Part shown: positions 11,201 through 30,994 of the stretch, piece by piece
Layout of the letters: the number at the start of each line of letters is the position of its first letter
Position numbering within the stretch: the stretch's first letter is position 1
Translations under genes and position numbers: made by a program
The notes under the pieces: generated by a model
Seen by the model: the letters and a program-made list of their open reading frames with translations, nothing else
What the model was told of the DNA's origin: nothing
Database searches by the model: none
NCBI GenBank assembly: GCA_000181795.3
Contig: CM012954.1
Span: 8,648,920-8,712,919 of the forward strand
Origin: Trichinella spiralis
Taxonomy: Eukaryota; Nematoda; Enoplea; Trichinellida; Trichinellidae
DNA length: 64,000 nucleotides
Direction: 5' to 3'

Positions 11201-14200
11201 AGCCACAGAAAATGTATACAGCTAAAAAGTAAATGGCAGTATAAAATAGATAAGTAAATTTAAAAAATTGGGAAATAAAAATTTTGAACAACCGTCATTG
11301 GAAACAGTCCAGTTGCAACAAACATACGCAAATCGGATGCCAACATGGTTTTCACACCATCATGTTCGCCTGTCTAAAATACAAAAAGAAATAAATAAAT
11401 AAATGAAAAGACAAAGTTCCGTTCCCATGGTAAAATTAATCTTTTTCACCATATTTTGCCAATAAGACACTTCGTATCGTTGAACAATTCCATTCGGACG
11501 ATACGGTGGTTTCCAAGTCAATCGTACTTCGTTTGTAGTCACGTAGGGGAAAAACATCTCACTTGGAGGTTCAGAAACTTCAAAAAACAATTTTCACATA
11601 AATATTAATAAAAAAAATAAAACATTTCATATTATTTAAATTCGCTTACCATCTTCTGCAGTTCGAATAACTAAATCCGGCTCAGAATAGACGCCAATTC
11701 CAACCATCGTGAGACCGGCCACTTTGATTCGGTAATCAGTGTACGGTCTCAAACCATCCAGTGTGACTGCAAGCCGACTTTCATCATTAACAACTTCGTG
11801 ACCAATATCCGTTGGTGAGCTGATCGATCGATATTCCACCTATAGATGAAATATATTTTAAAAAATAAAATACAAATCCTCGAAAAGCAAAACCGTCCAC
11901 AATATTTATTTACCCTATAGCCTAAAATGTGACCATTTTGTTGGTTTTCGGGTATTTTTTGCCACGTAACTACTACTGATTTAGGCGATTCAGGGGTCGC
12001 TTTGACAGCCTGCGGAGCTCCTGATGGCGTATCTTCGTAAGTTGTGATCACCAGCGATCGGGATAGTTCTGAACGACCAATCATATTGAAGGCGGCCAAT
12101 CGGAAAACATACGTGCAATGTTTGCACAACTTTTTCAACACGTATTCGCTGGATTTGGGATTTTTCACCACAATCTGCAGCAAACAAACAAACAAACAAG
12201 CAGAAATAACACATTGCATATTCGAAATACAATTGGCTAAAATGTGAAATAAAATTTAAAAAAATTGCGCACCTCTTTGGTATGAAATTCTGAATCGCCA
12301 AAAAGATTACCACCACCACCACCAGTGGCAGTTGCAGTATCGTTTCTGGTATAAAATAACAAATAGCCAAGTGGAGGTCCATTCCAAGCATGCTTGGGCA
12401 AAGGATTCCACGTGGCTCGAACTGAGGTAGATGAGATTGGTTGAACGTCAAAATCGACCGGAGCAAATTCAGGCACCGCCTGCAGGGTTGTAAATCGATT
12501 CGACGGGACGCTTGCCGGACTTCGGCCGACAACATTCTCGGCCAAAAGTCGCAAAGTGTAATTGGTGAATGGACGAAGGCCGCTTACGGTAAGCGATTTG
12601 GCGTGAGGATCACTGACATTGTAGACTTCTTGCCAAGTCGAAGAGCTACCAACCATCGCTTCAACAATCCACCGACTGATCAGCGTTTTACCATCATAGC
12701 CAGGAGTAAATTGAAGAGTGACGTCGCGTTGACGTGGATTGCTGATCGCAAGTCGACTCGGAGGTCCAGGCATTTCTGTTCGTTCAATTCGACAAAAAAG
12801 TCCAGTCAAAAATCAAATACATAATTTTTTTTCAATAAAAAAGCTTTTCTCTCACCAGGAGGCACTGTTGTCTGGAAAACAAGCTTCGACCGTGGCCCAT
12901 CACCAATCGCCGTACTCGCATATATCTGCACCTCGTAAGCGGTTACTGGTTTCAAACCTTGCACTTTGTATCGAAGAATATCGGCCGACAACTGCACCGT
13001 TTCGTTCAAACTTGTATCGTTCAATGACCAATAAACAAGAGTGTAATCTTAAAAAAGTTTTTATTTTGCTTAATTACAATCAAATAATTAAAAATTTGAC
13101 AAATAACTTTACTCAAAAGGATTCCATTTGGATGCTTTGGTGGTTTCCAAGTGATTTCGGCAAAGTTGAATTGAATTTCTTCCGCTTTAGCGTCGCACAC
13201 CGATTCGGGAACATCCTGGTCAGTAGTCACTTCAACAGGACTACTACGTGGACCATCTCCCGGAGCGGTGAAACACAAAGCAGTTATGTTATAAGTGGCG
13301 TATTTTTCCAGACCCGACATGGTCGCCTCAACTGCATGCAAACTGTACGGCAATACTTTGATGGATTTGGCCAATTTTGTCCCAACTTCACCTAGCCAAG
13401 CTTCCACCTAAATTACAATTACAGTTACAATTACATTTCTTCATCTAAAATGTGACAAAGTAAAAAAAATACAAAACGAAAGAAAACAAAAGAACAAATC
13501 AGATGGCCCCTGTGCTTCTTTGTCAGCATAGTTATATTATATACATGCGCGGAGCTATTCCAACGTCATGCAAACAACTGCTGCATTAGCACAATCATCA
13601 TATATTGCTCTATTTTTCAACACTTCCAACAAAAATTTTTCAGCATGCAGTTCAACAATGAAAAAACAGACAAACAAAACTCTTACTTTATAGCCTAAAT
13701 TTACACCGGGAATCATTTGCTGCGAAGGCGGATTGAATTTGATAAAAACAGCTGTCGAATTAATAACAGTAACATTTGTAAGCAACGGTGCGTCGGTTGG
13801 AACTATAAATGACAATTATTATTACATTGAATATTGTTAACAATAATAGCGTAAGAAAGAAATATACGCAACATACCTCCTTCCAATGTAGTAATGTAGA
13901 GAGATTTGCTGAACACTCCCATGCCTCGTTCGTTGAAAGCTGCTGCTTGAATTTCATATTCACGCCACGTGATCAAATCTGTGATCAACCAATTACGTGT
14001 GCGTGAATCAGATATGTTGTGATAATTCCACGGAATATCTGGATAATTAGCGAGTCGATAACGTACAATATAACCAAGTATATCACCATTCCACTGATCT
14101 GCTGGAGGAGGCTGAAAAACAAAATTATTCAGATGAATATACAAATAAATTTAAAATTCCATTTTTCACATACCTGCCACTGAATCATAATATCAGATGC

Positions 14201-17200
14201 GCTGCGGGCACTGCCGGCAACGTTCTGTGGTGCTGCAGCAGGAGCTACATAGAAATAAATAAATAAAGCATTTTATATGATCGTTATTTATCATAAATAA
14301 TACAACTTACGCTGCTGGGGCATAGAAACACGATTCGACGGAACACTGGGCATACCATAACCGTAGCGATTAACGGCAATAACACGAAAATCGTATACTG
14401 ATGACGGTTTCAAATTGTCGATTTTTATTTCGTGCTGCTCTTTAACAATATTATCTACTGCTACTTCCCATTCTGAAAGTGCTCCTATAAAATAATAAAA
14501 CAATTGCACATTAAATAACTACATTGAACAATGAACAATGAACAAAGTGAACTGAAATAACCTTGACTACCAACCATACGTTGTTCAACAACGTATTTAA
14601 TAATTGGAGAATTGCCATCAAAACCTTGGCTCCAAGTCAGCGTCACATACGCAGGTAACGTTTCATTATTTACATAAGCTTTTACATGCAATGGCATACT
14701 TGGCTTTTCTAAAAGCACATTCAACTTTCACATAAAATATGCAAAAGATTTTTAAAATATCCAAAATCAACCATACCCATAATTTTCAAAGAACCTGACT
14801 GACTAACTGTTCCGGATGCGGATCTTACCACGCATTTGTAAATTCCAATGTTGATTGGTGCAACTTCTTGAATTGACAATGCACCGTCCGGTAAAAAATT
14901 TACATTACGCACTGCACCTGGTATCAACAACTGATCCTATAAAAAAGAAGAATTCCAGTGCATCATGTAGATAGCACGTAATGGTTTTTCTGACTTTCAA
15001 AAACCATTGTCGCGTGAACGTCCCTTCTGCGGTCACTTGGCAAGGAAAAACAACACTAGAACCAATGACCACAGCTTCATCCTCAGGACCTTTCAAAATT
15101 TTTACTTTTCCTAAAAATTTTAAAAACTTTTAAACATTAAATAAATTACCTATACATTTATTACCTTGCACATTGAGATATAATCGACCGTCAGTAACGC
15201 CAAAGTGATTGCTGGCTACGCATGTATACCAGCCAGCGTCTTTAATTTCCACTTTGGGAAGAAGTAATAAACCCGATCCAGTATTGGTTCCATTAACTTC
15301 AATTCCTGTAAAAGAAAAATATTTTTAAAAAAAATCACCACAGACAATAAATAAAATTTAATTTGTTGGTGCAGTCTTGAAATACTGTTAAAGATAAACA
15401 GCACCGAAAGTTCTGCACCCAATGATAATTTTGCGAGGATAAAAATTGGTGAGATTTTTCAAAGAAATCAAACACAGAGTGCTACCTCGCAATAAAAAAA
15501 CAATAACATACCGTTGAAATACCACTGCACTGTTGGTTTTGGCCATCCAAGCGCATCACATGACAGCGTAACATCTTGACCAACACTAGCAGTAACGTTG
15601 CTCAATTGTTCAATGTGAGGTGCATTAGCTATGAAACATTTAAAATATGAAATATTTTTAAATAAAAAAAAACTGAAAACAAATTTAATTACTTCTGCCT
15701 TGAACGTATGTGCCGTCAATTGCTGAACCATGGTTATTTTCCGCTAAGCACTGATACATACCAATTTGATCTCGACTTAATTTTTTCACTCGTAAAACAT
15801 CTGATGACAATTTTTCAAGACCAATCGTCTTAGCGCAACACTATTAAAAAATTAAAAATAATAAACCTGCATGATAAATGAAAAATTTTAAACTATGCAC
15901 ATATCACTCTTACTTGCAATGGTTCAGTCAAATCATCACCGTTGTAAAACCATGTAATATTATGTTCACCATCGAAGCTGCAATGAATGTCAACGTCGCT
16001 TCCAAAACTTGCATATGTTACATTAGGCAAACTATTAAGCAATCGTGGTGCTTCTGCAAATAATTTGAATTATCAAATTCCAATATAAATAAACAACTGA
16101 AACAAAACAAGCAAGCAACAGTATATTTCATATTAAAAAAATGCTACTAGCCTTCGACACTTAACGTAGCTCTTTCTTGACTAGTACTGAACAACGAAAA
16201 CGATGCTTCGCAAGTATACAGACCAGCCTGATCTTCAGTTGGATTGCGCACAACCAACTGCCGTCGAAAATTGCGCAACTGATAATTTAAATTTTGCTCA
16301 TCAATTATCTCTTGATTGAATTTCCAAACAATGTTCAGATTTTCCAAGCTACTAAACAACAATCTTCCATTAACAAAGCAACAACAATTAAGTTAAATGT
16401 AAAAAATAAAACTTCATTACCCATGATATGGAACACACTCGAAAATAACCTCATCACTCCACTGTGATTTTACAAAAACTTGATTGTGGGGTTTCCAAAC
16501 AATCGAAACCGTTCCAGCAAAAATATTGCTTTCAAATACTGCAAATAATAAAAATACATATATTTATCGCAACAGAAATGATCAGAAACAAAAAATCATT
16601 AATAAAAAAGTCAAAAATGAAATTGCATGCTACTACTTATAAACACAGAGTTACAAACAAAAGTTTTTTTTTCTTTTTACAATCGAACAATTTCATTTAA
16701 TAAAAATCTTTTTTAAAAAAAGAAACAAAACGATAAAAAAATACTTTGTACCGAAATTATCAAATTTAAAATTTTGCATGCCACTAATAATCACTTCTTG
16801 AATTACATAATTACTGTAATGAATAAATGCCAGCCAAGATGGGGAAACAATTTTGTCATCACATGCGCCCCAGAATGATTAGAGCGTTGAAAGAGGTGCA
16901 GAGAGCTAATGCAGCTTTGATTGAATAGCAAGCGTATTATCAGTTTTTAATAGCTGAACAAAGCACAAAACCCCTCTGGAGTCTAGACTAATAACCTCGA
17001 AATAAAAACAGGCGCACTCATTGAAAGCGCACTTTGCGTTTAAATCTAGTTTAAACGTGCCTCATCAAGCGGCCAAAAGCAATCTATTTTCACTTACAAT
17101 CTCCAGATGCATCCTGTTCTAGCCAGTAATCGTACTTGACCGGTCGAGATTTCAACGTATCGTGATAAACTTCCAACGAATATTGTCCAAAATCGTTTGG

Positions 17201-18017
17201 TTCTACGTCTAAAAGAACCAATGCTCCACGAGACGATATAAACGCTCGTAGACTAGGTGCAATCTAATAAACACGAAGAAAATAAATGAGTAAATAGAAA
17301 AAAGTATTCAACGAATAAAAACAACATACGAGCACATTGTTAAACATCCAACGCCACTGAAGATGATATAGTGGCGCTGCGTCGATAGAAGGTGGCTTAA
17401 ATATAGCGTAACCACCAACTTTAGCACGTACTTCAATCAATTTTCCTGGAGCAGGTGGTGGGTTGAAATCTGTATTAAACAAAAAAAAATAACACAAGAG
17501 CATAAATGTGAGAATAAATAAAATTACAAATAAAGGGACCAATCTCTGAATCATTCATACTTACAAGATACAAATATTTGAGTGGATTCCGAAAGAATGC
17601 CACCATTTTGATCGGTGGCTTTACAAAAATAAGATCCGGCATCAAATTTCGACGCATTGCGCAAATTTAACACCGGAACACCAGCTACAGGTGAAATAAG
17701 GCGTCTATTTTTGAACCACTGAATCTGAAGCCGCTGATCAGCTTCGATCACTGGACAGCTAAGCTGAAATCCTGCTCCTTCGTGAACAAACAAACTGCGC
17801 TTTTCGAACGACAAGAGCTGAGGGCCGAGCAGCAAAAGCTCCGAGCCGTTCACTAAATTGCCATCAACAAAGTCTGAAAATAAACAAGAAAAGATTGTTT
17901 TTCATTCAAATTAATAATAAATAAACAAAATGCGTTAAAAATGTAATAATAAAAAAAATTACCGAGGCAAATGATGATGATGATTAAAACGATAAACGAA
18001 CTGAAGAAAGACGTCAT
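8279..18017 (-). CDS. sdk: Sidekick-type cell adhesion receptor (6 Ig, 13 FN3, TM, PDZ ligand)
   Basis: Homophilic immunoglobulin-superfamily receptor of neurons and epithelia (vertebrate SDK1/2, fly sidekick, worm rig-4). About thirty small exons. It begins at 18017 with a signal peptide (MTSFFSSFIVLIIIIICLG, exon 17963-18017). Six Ig domains follow in order, at roughly 17.85-17.55, 17.46-17.10, 16.54-16.15, 16.05-15.72, 15.63-15.18 and 15.11-14.77 kb. Thirteen fibronectin III units then run from about 14.71 to 9.19 kb, several split by an intron after a PPNG or NGxxLGY turn. The membrane segment (WWFLVILALVLLVIVVIVVA) is near 9.1 kb. The cytoplasmic tail lies in exons around 9.05, 8967-8634 and 8505-8279, and ends PPTGFSSFV, the PDZ-binding end of vertebrate Sidekicks. 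I did not sum every exon, so individual boundaries are approximate. Confidence 0.95.
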
Positions 18018-20306
18018 TTTCCGCTCGGCAGGATGGCATCGGTAAACAAGTGACAATCGTTGTCGGTCATCGTCAAACGGCCGCCATCGATGCAGCCTAA
18101 TTGATCAAATTTTCAGATTAAAGAGAAAAAAAATGAATAATCATAAAATGCAAATCATCATCATCAAGCGCATATTTTTGACGATAAAAAAATAATGCAA
18201 AAAAACAAACAGCAGAAGTCAAGATTTTTACGTCAATTGAGGAAAAGTTGAACGAAATTCGAACGACGACTACTGTGCACTGTGTGTGTGTGTGTGTGCA
18301 TAACTGCCGCCAGTGGTGGACGAGAAACCGGCCACCACCGTCCCTGAACCTAAAGCAGTACAATCTACGCGCGCGACCTGCACGCTAATCGGTCCCCGAA
18401 CAAACAAAGGCACACTTCAACCGGACCAATAGCAAGCAGGTCAGAAGCTTGTTGCCAATCTGTATGTTTATCGATTTTTCACGTTTCTCAATATAATAGA
18501 ACAAAAAATTACAACATCACAATCCCCTGCTGAAACATTATCAAAATACTACCAACTGTTTGCAACAATTTAACAAAAAACAAAAAAATACAAAAAAAGT
18601 GCATAAACAGAAAAAAACAATAATACAAGATTATTAAAAGCATGTTAAAACAATTTTATTATAAATAATAGAACAAATTTATACAACACGCATGGATGAT
18701 AAAGTAATAGTAAGGGAAATAATGCGAAGAAAAAATTTTTTGCAAATGTTTCTTATAATTGATCGCTTATATATTGTAACTTAAAAAAATCAAGTATAAA
18801 TTTTGATACCGGAATACTGTACTTTTCAAAGAATTCATAACTGTAAAAGTGACAAAACAAACTTGCATTTTAATTACTGTTCAACAATACAAACATTAAT
18901 ATATATATATCAGTATGCATTAGAATTATGTTGATACTTTTGAATGCATTTTATAGTATCACAAAATAACCAGTTATTTTCAATTATTTATGTCTACAAA
19001 TAATTAAAAACTGAATAAAGTTCCAAATACAAATAGTAGACATGAAAAATAATTTAAGATTCAAATTGATCAGGTAATAACTGTAATTCTTTGTTTGCTG
19101 CAAAACAAACAAAAACAAAATTATCATTTGAAAGTGAATTATATATTCAATCAATGCAAAACTGATATATGTCTTTTTAAATAAGCAGTTTCTTATCGAC
19201 TTGTAAAAATTTCATCTTTTGTACATAAAACTAAGGAAAAAACGATGGCTGTTTAAAATATTTTTCATATTTTACTGAAAGATAACATCCAATTTTAAGA
19301 AATCATTCAAATAAATCTAACTTTCAGAAAAAAAAGAAGAAAATTTATTAATTTACCAAAATGCGGGAATATTGGCTTCAAAAGAAGAAAAAATCAGTTC
19401 GTAATCTTGTATCATCATAAGGGCAAACTTGACGTACAAGTAGATAGGTTTGCTACGAATGGAGTATGAAATTGAAACATGCATTCATTCAATTGACGCC
19501 TCCAATATAACCTTCTCGCGAATACAAGGGTGACTCATGCTCGTTTGACAGACCGTAATCAATTCATTTAGAAAACGCAAAAACTGGTCATCAAACAGTA
19601 TGAAGAAAAGGGGAAAAAAATTACAACTTCAAACAGAGAAATTGGTTTGTTTTTTTTTTGTTGTGGCAAACTTTGAATCTGTTTTCTCAAAAGAGCAAAC
19701 ATTGTATGTATTTATTTTTGTAGCATGTAACTTTGACTTTGTCATTTCAAATGTTTCAAGGTGAACATAACATTCATGACCATAAAAAGCCCCCCATCTA
19801 CACGCTTAATTTTTTTAATGCAAGTGTTATTGTAAAACGTGCTTTATTTCATTTGATTTCAGAGTCAGGGGGCGTGTAATTTCTTTTTTGCATAAAATTA
19901 CTATTTTTTTCCATTCAATGACCTTCGAATAATAGTCAATTAATAGCTAATGGTGAAAATTCACTTTTCATCTACCGTACTACGTAGTAATACAATAAAA
20001 ATTTGCGAAAAATTTCAAACTTCAATTCAGAATATGTTTTGAATTTTCATACTTCTATTTTATCACTTTTCCCACATGTATGGTTATAATTTATTAAAAG
20101 ATTAAAAATCTAACAGCACAAACATAAACGTGGAAACCATAAAAACGTTGAATTCAGTAAATTAACAAATTAGTTTTAGAAACCACAATTTTAATTGTTT
20201 ACAAAAAAAGTCTGTACAATGATGAACACTTCAACCACTTCGCACATTTACCATTAACGCAAGTAAATGTTGGCAGTAAAATACATCTTTTAAATGAATA
20301 GAAATG
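18018..20306. other. Non-coding region between sidekick and LSM7
   Basis: Holds the sidekick 5' UTR/promoter (18.0-18.5 kb, including a TG microsatellite and a GC-richer patch around 18300-18440) and, toward 20.3 kb, the 3' flank of LSM7. No exon-like open frame with recognisable similarity was found. A short AT run is at about 18898-18911. Confidence 0.6.
18281..18298. repeat. TG dinucleotide microsatellite
   Basis: Nine TG units about 265 bp upstream of the sidekick start codon, in the likely promoter or 5' UTR. Confidence 0.85.
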
Positions 20307-20683
20307 CTATTCGTCTGCAGTCACAAATGGGTTTGAAATTTGTTCACTGCCATCAACAGGGCAAATGACTAAAACGGTAGTGCCACGTGCAATAGTTAAC
20401 CCTAAGTTTCGAGTTTCTGTTCCAATTTTGGACATATCTTGACGGTCTAAATATGTTAAATTAATATGGTGCATTAAAACTACTGAAAAAAGTTTCATTC
20501 CATAAGAAACTCACCTGGAAGATATTCTGTTGTATTATCCAGAACAAGATTTAACAGTTGATCATAACCTTTAAGTATTCCAGTAATTTCTCGGCCACCT
20601 TGAAATTTCACACGCAACGCCTTTTCAATGTAATTAGACAAATTGATGACAGTTTCTTTCTTCTTCTTTTCTCGATTTTGCAT
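20307..20683 (-). CDS. LSM7: U6 snRNA-associated Sm-like protein LSM7
   Basis: Subunit of the heptameric LSm2-8 ring (nuclear, binds the U6 snRNA 3' end) and LSm1-7 ring (cytoplasmic, mRNA decapping). Two exons, 20515-20683 and 20307-20446, join in frame to 102 residues, matching human LSM7 at 103. Exon 1 shows the lysine-rich N-terminus NREKKKKET and Sm1 motif VKFQGGREITGILKGYDQLL. Exon 2 holds the Sm2 part RNLGLTIARGTTVLVICPVD and the NPF near the end. The small intron (68 nt) starts GTGAGT and ends TTTAG. It is divergent from KDM5 across 982 bp. Confidence 0.97.
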
Positions 20684-21665
20684 GTTTGAAAACGGTGTTC
20701 TTCAAAAAGAAAAAACATTTTTATTCTCATAATCTGTACAAAAAGTAAGATAAATATTAAGAGTTTATTTACATTTATCATCTTTTAGCAGACCTAAGTC
20801 AATTATGATGTTTGAATAACGGATATAATAAAAGAAAACATAATAACATACATCTGAAAAAAATATAAATTTGCAACATCAACACCTGGTTTTAATTTTC
20901 AAATATAATGTCAGCGTATTTAATCAAATTTACTCTTACAAATATGAGAAAAAATAATGCTGAACATTAAAAAATAAACAGTAAACTTATCTGATTTACA
21001 AGTTTGTTTTCTGAACTCTTTAACCAAATAATTTTTACTGTACACATTATCGTATAAAACAGCAAAGTATTTCTTATTTGTGTTAATTAATTTTCAAATG
21101 CGAATACTTCTATACTACAAATAATGAAATGATCAAGAAAACTCATACCTGTTAGTGTTATAACAAAAGACTGTTAGAGATTAATTTTAATCATCTATTT
21201 CAAAAACTTCAAATGTTGTTCATACTTTATTGTACATTATTCTCATTATAATTTTTTGTAAAGTTTAGCGCTTCATTTATTGCAATATGTTTAATTTATA
21301 AATAATGGAATTTTATTATAAACCAACTGTATGATATTAAGCAGTTGTAAATGTTCAAAGATTGAAAAATCTTACATACTTTTACTGATAAAATTATCGG
21401 TAAAATGAATACTTCTTTTTTTAGCAAATATTTCAACATCTCTCATTGTGTTAAGATAATAAGCTTTTTGTTTTTAAATAAGCATGAATTTCAATCTTAT
21501 AAAAAATCTTTCCATTAAAATTTTCATTTATTTCATATATTAATGCAGAACTGTACATCTACAACGATGATGATTTTCAGGTTTTATATACTGTGTATAG
21601 AATAAACGGGAGAGCCGTTGTGCAGCTGTAGGTTGCATTTGTGCATTTCCATTCTTTTGTGAAGG
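20684..21665. other. Divergent promoter interval LSM7 / KDM5
   Basis: Roughly 1 kb of very AT-rich DNA between two head-to-head genes. It should hold both promoters and 5' UTRs. I see no coding frame or distinctive element beyond homopolymer-rich sequence. Confidence 0.55.
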
Positions 21666-28152
<6,487 letters not shown>

Positions 28153-28958
28153 AATGTTCCCTGAGGCGGTTTGGACGGAGATTGAAGCTTTCAAACGGTT
28201 AGTTTTTAATATTTTTATACTCTTAAAGAATTTATTACTAAGTTTTGTAGGTTCAATTAAAGCCGGTTACAGTAGTCAACTTATTTTGGAGAAATTTTCA
28301 TTTTGCGCACAGTTGACCTGTGATCTCACGCGTGTATTCAATTTTTTTTCCTCTTTTATGCGTTCAGTACTCAACTCAAGGAAAACACAGCAGGAACTGC
28401 TAATGCAGCTTGTTTATTACGTTTTATTCTTTCCATTTTTGGCTTTCGTGTGCCGATGCTGCTTTTAGTTTTTTTAATGATCTGCTTACTGCTGTTTTGA
28501 AATTTTAATTATCATTATAACTGTTTATTGTTCTTGTTTTTAGATTTGATACTTCGGTGACGAATTATCCGTTTTCTTTTTTCCTGTGTTTAGTAATCAT
28601 ATTAAAATTTCTTACTGTTTTTTTTACGAACGAATTATGAATACTGCTTGGTGTATGCCTGTAATGACTGTGCAATTGGTAAAGTATCCTCTGGTATGAT
28701 GATGAATTATATAAATTTATTTATTTAAGTAAATTGAAATATTAAATTAATAAGATAAATGTGATAAAATCAACTAATAAAAATTGAAGCAGAGAATTTG
28801 TAAGGATTACTGTAATATGTACCTAAATTTGCTTATGTTGTAAGTGCTGTAATAATAATATTGTTTAATTTTCTGTACAGTTTTTCAAAATAGAATAAGC
28901 GTGATTGAATAAGTGATAATATTTCGACTTCTTTACGTTTTGCTTTATTTTCAAAAAA
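28153..28958. other. Spacer between KDM5 and CAMLG-like gene
   Basis: Both neighbours are on the plus strand. It contains the KDM5 3' UTR and the promoter of the next gene. Open frames here are short, with no family resemblance. The 806-bp distance is longer than typical nematode operon spacing, and no trans-splice arrangement is evident. Confidence 0.5.
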
Positions 28959-29964
28959 ATGAGCGCAAGCGAATATGAGAGGCGGGAAGCGGTTCGACGA
29001 AAAATTTTAGCTGATGCCGAAAAACGCATGGCCCGAGTTTTGGGCAAGACGGGTATGTTATTCAAACATTCAAATCCAGTTTTGATAATACGTTCAATTT
29101 TAAGTGAACAAATCTGAAGATGCTTCCGCTACCAAACAGCCCACTGTTTCTGGTTCATCAGCGAATGATGATTCTTTTGGGTAGTTGTTTTGCAATAATT
29201 TAAATTATTTTTATTACAGTTGCAAACTGTACCATTTGTTTTGATACAACTCCAAATTTTCCTCTTACATTTGATTAGTATACCGATACTTTCTATATTA
29301 TTTAGTTTCGACAGACGAATCATTTTTTATCATTAATTTCAATCATCTAAATATATGAAGTTGTTGTTTGTAAATTATTTTGAAAGAAAAAAATGTTTTG
29401 TTAACAAATTTTAATAGAGGCTCCGGTGGATATCCTTTTCCTAGTTCTCCAAGATTTCAAGTTAACCTAGACGATAAGCAAACTGCAGCGAATTTTGGCT
29501 TCGAACCTCAGCGTGATGTGATTTTATTTTTCATTGGCATTTTTATACGTTATTTCGTTATTGTTTTCCGCAGTGCGGTGAGTAATGGTTAAAAACAATC
29601 ATCGCTGAATATCATACTTAATATTTTTATATTTACAGCAAGTTATTATTCTGTGGCTTGTGTTCGATTTTGTATGGCAACAGTTCTATCGTATCAGGCG
29701 TCAAGTATTCATTCATTCATTCATTCATCTGTTTTCTGATTTGTTTTGTCGACATTTTTGCAGTTAACTGACATTATATTTTTTAAGCAATATCCAGAAC
29801 ACAGTTTTATTGTGGACTGCTGTTTATCGTTTGGTATGCCATTGGAGAAGACAATATTTGTGGGCCATTTTTTGGAATTGCTTCATTACATCGGTCGCGA
29901 TACAACGCTGATGTTGGCAGGCTTTATCACAGCCCACGTGATGCTCTTAACCACTGTTGATTAG
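28959..29964 (+). CDS. CAMLG/GET2-like receptor for tail-anchored protein insertion
   Basis: Probable ER-membrane subunit that docks the TRC40/GET3 ATPase carrying tail-anchored proteins. Five exons (28959-29052, 29105-29180, 29418-29577, 29639-29704, 29764-29964) give 198 residues. The N-terminus MSASEYERREAVRRKILADA followed by EKRMARVLGK matches the basic RRRKLL...SEQRINRIMG motif of human CAMLG, the GET3-binding element. A Ser/Gly-rich linker follows, then three hydrophobic segments (VILFFIGIFIRYFVIVF, QVIILWLVFDFVWQQFY, and the C-terminal LMLAGFITAHVMLL) as expected. It is about 100 residues shorter than the human protein, mostly in the linker. Family assignment rests on the N-terminal motif plus topology. 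The membrane region is too diverged to be conclusive by eye. Confidence 0.75.
29705..29729. repeat. ATTC tetranucleotide run in CAMLG intron 4
   Basis: About six ATTC units at the start of the 59-nt intron 29705-29763. The donor itself (GTATTC) is part of the repeat boundary. Confidence 0.7.
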
Positions 29965-30126
29965 GCGAAAAAATATTTCAGACAGATTTCTTGATCAGTT
30001 TCGTTTGGCATTCTTTTTGCTCTTTACTTAACATTTTCGTTTTTAAAATTTTATTTAATCGGTGAAAAACAACGGCAGAATAAAATAAATTGCACGCACG
30101 GAAATTTTTAAAACAATTCACCGTTA

Positions 30127-30709
30127 TCATACATTCATCCCGTACAGCGATGTGGACGGTTGCAGCAACGGCGACTCTTGTATGATGCGCTTCTTCGTCA
30201 CTACGGAATGCAGTTCGTTGAAAGAGACCCTTGGTATATGATGCAGCTGACTTCTGTAGTTGTTTGCTTGTTTCGCTTTTCGTTGACGCTGCGCAACTTT
30301 ATTAAAACTTTGTTTTGTTGGAAAGTTTGGTACAGGTGCTCCATCTGGATCCAAAACTTTCTCTTTTTTAATGTTCAACTGCTTAACAGGTGATAATTTT
30401 ACCGGCATTTTGTTACCTGCAAATTAGAAAAATGTTTTAAATGAAAATATATGCATATTTTCACATCAAAACGTGCACTGAGTACACTTACTGGATGAAT
30501 TGGTAGAATGGAAAAGAGCATCGCCGAGGTAATCTTTCAAAGGGATAAGAAGATGACTAAGCAATTGAGGCGATGCAATTTCTGAATTGTAGAATCATCG
30601 TTTAAACAGACATTAAACATTTATGTATTCACTTACCCAAACAACCGTAGAAGAGTAAAATGTAAAACAGTCGTGTCATTTTTGGAAATAGCTGTTGATT
30701 AGCATGCAT
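30127..30709 (-). CDS. Small secreted protein of unknown family
   Basis: I do not recognise this gene. Three exons, 30637-30709, 30491-30580 and 30127-30416, have good GTAAG donors and TTCAG/TGCAG acceptors. They join in frame to 150 residues, or 140 from the inner ATG at 30679. From the inner ATG the protein opens with a classic signal sequence (MTRLFYILLFYGCLEIASPQ). The mature part has no cysteine. It is rich in Lys/Arg/Gln, with basic clusters (NIKKEK, QRQRKAKQ, TKKR) that could be proprotein cleavage sites, and carries one NSS sequon. A neuropeptide-like or secreted regulatory precursor is possible but is only inference. Its 3' end faces the CAMLG-like gene with 162 bp between stop codons. 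Its start lies 285 bp downstream of the CSRNP-like gene on the same strand. Confidence 0.65.
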
Positions 30710-30994
30710 GGTAGTTTATATAAAATGTAAAGAAGTAGTTCACGCTTCGCCTACTTGGCTACTTTTTAAAAAGAAATACGGTCGAGAACGGGTATTCAGC
30801 CTGGAAAAACGCGCTCTCATTTTTGAAGAAAATGATAATGAATGTTCGATAAAAGGTGAATGGCCTGCGAAGAAATACATTTTTTCATCCGTGCATTTAC
30901 TTGTTTCAATAAAATATCAAATTTTCTCTCTAAAATAACATTTGTTAAAAGAGTCACAAGTTACCAAAGTACAAATCAAAATAATAAATAGTAC

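Noticed and set aside
30722-30742. String resembling miR-1 (AATGTAAAGAAGTA)
   Set aside because: The 5' seed base differs, there is no complementary arm nearby to form a precursor hairpin, and it lies within a gene flank.
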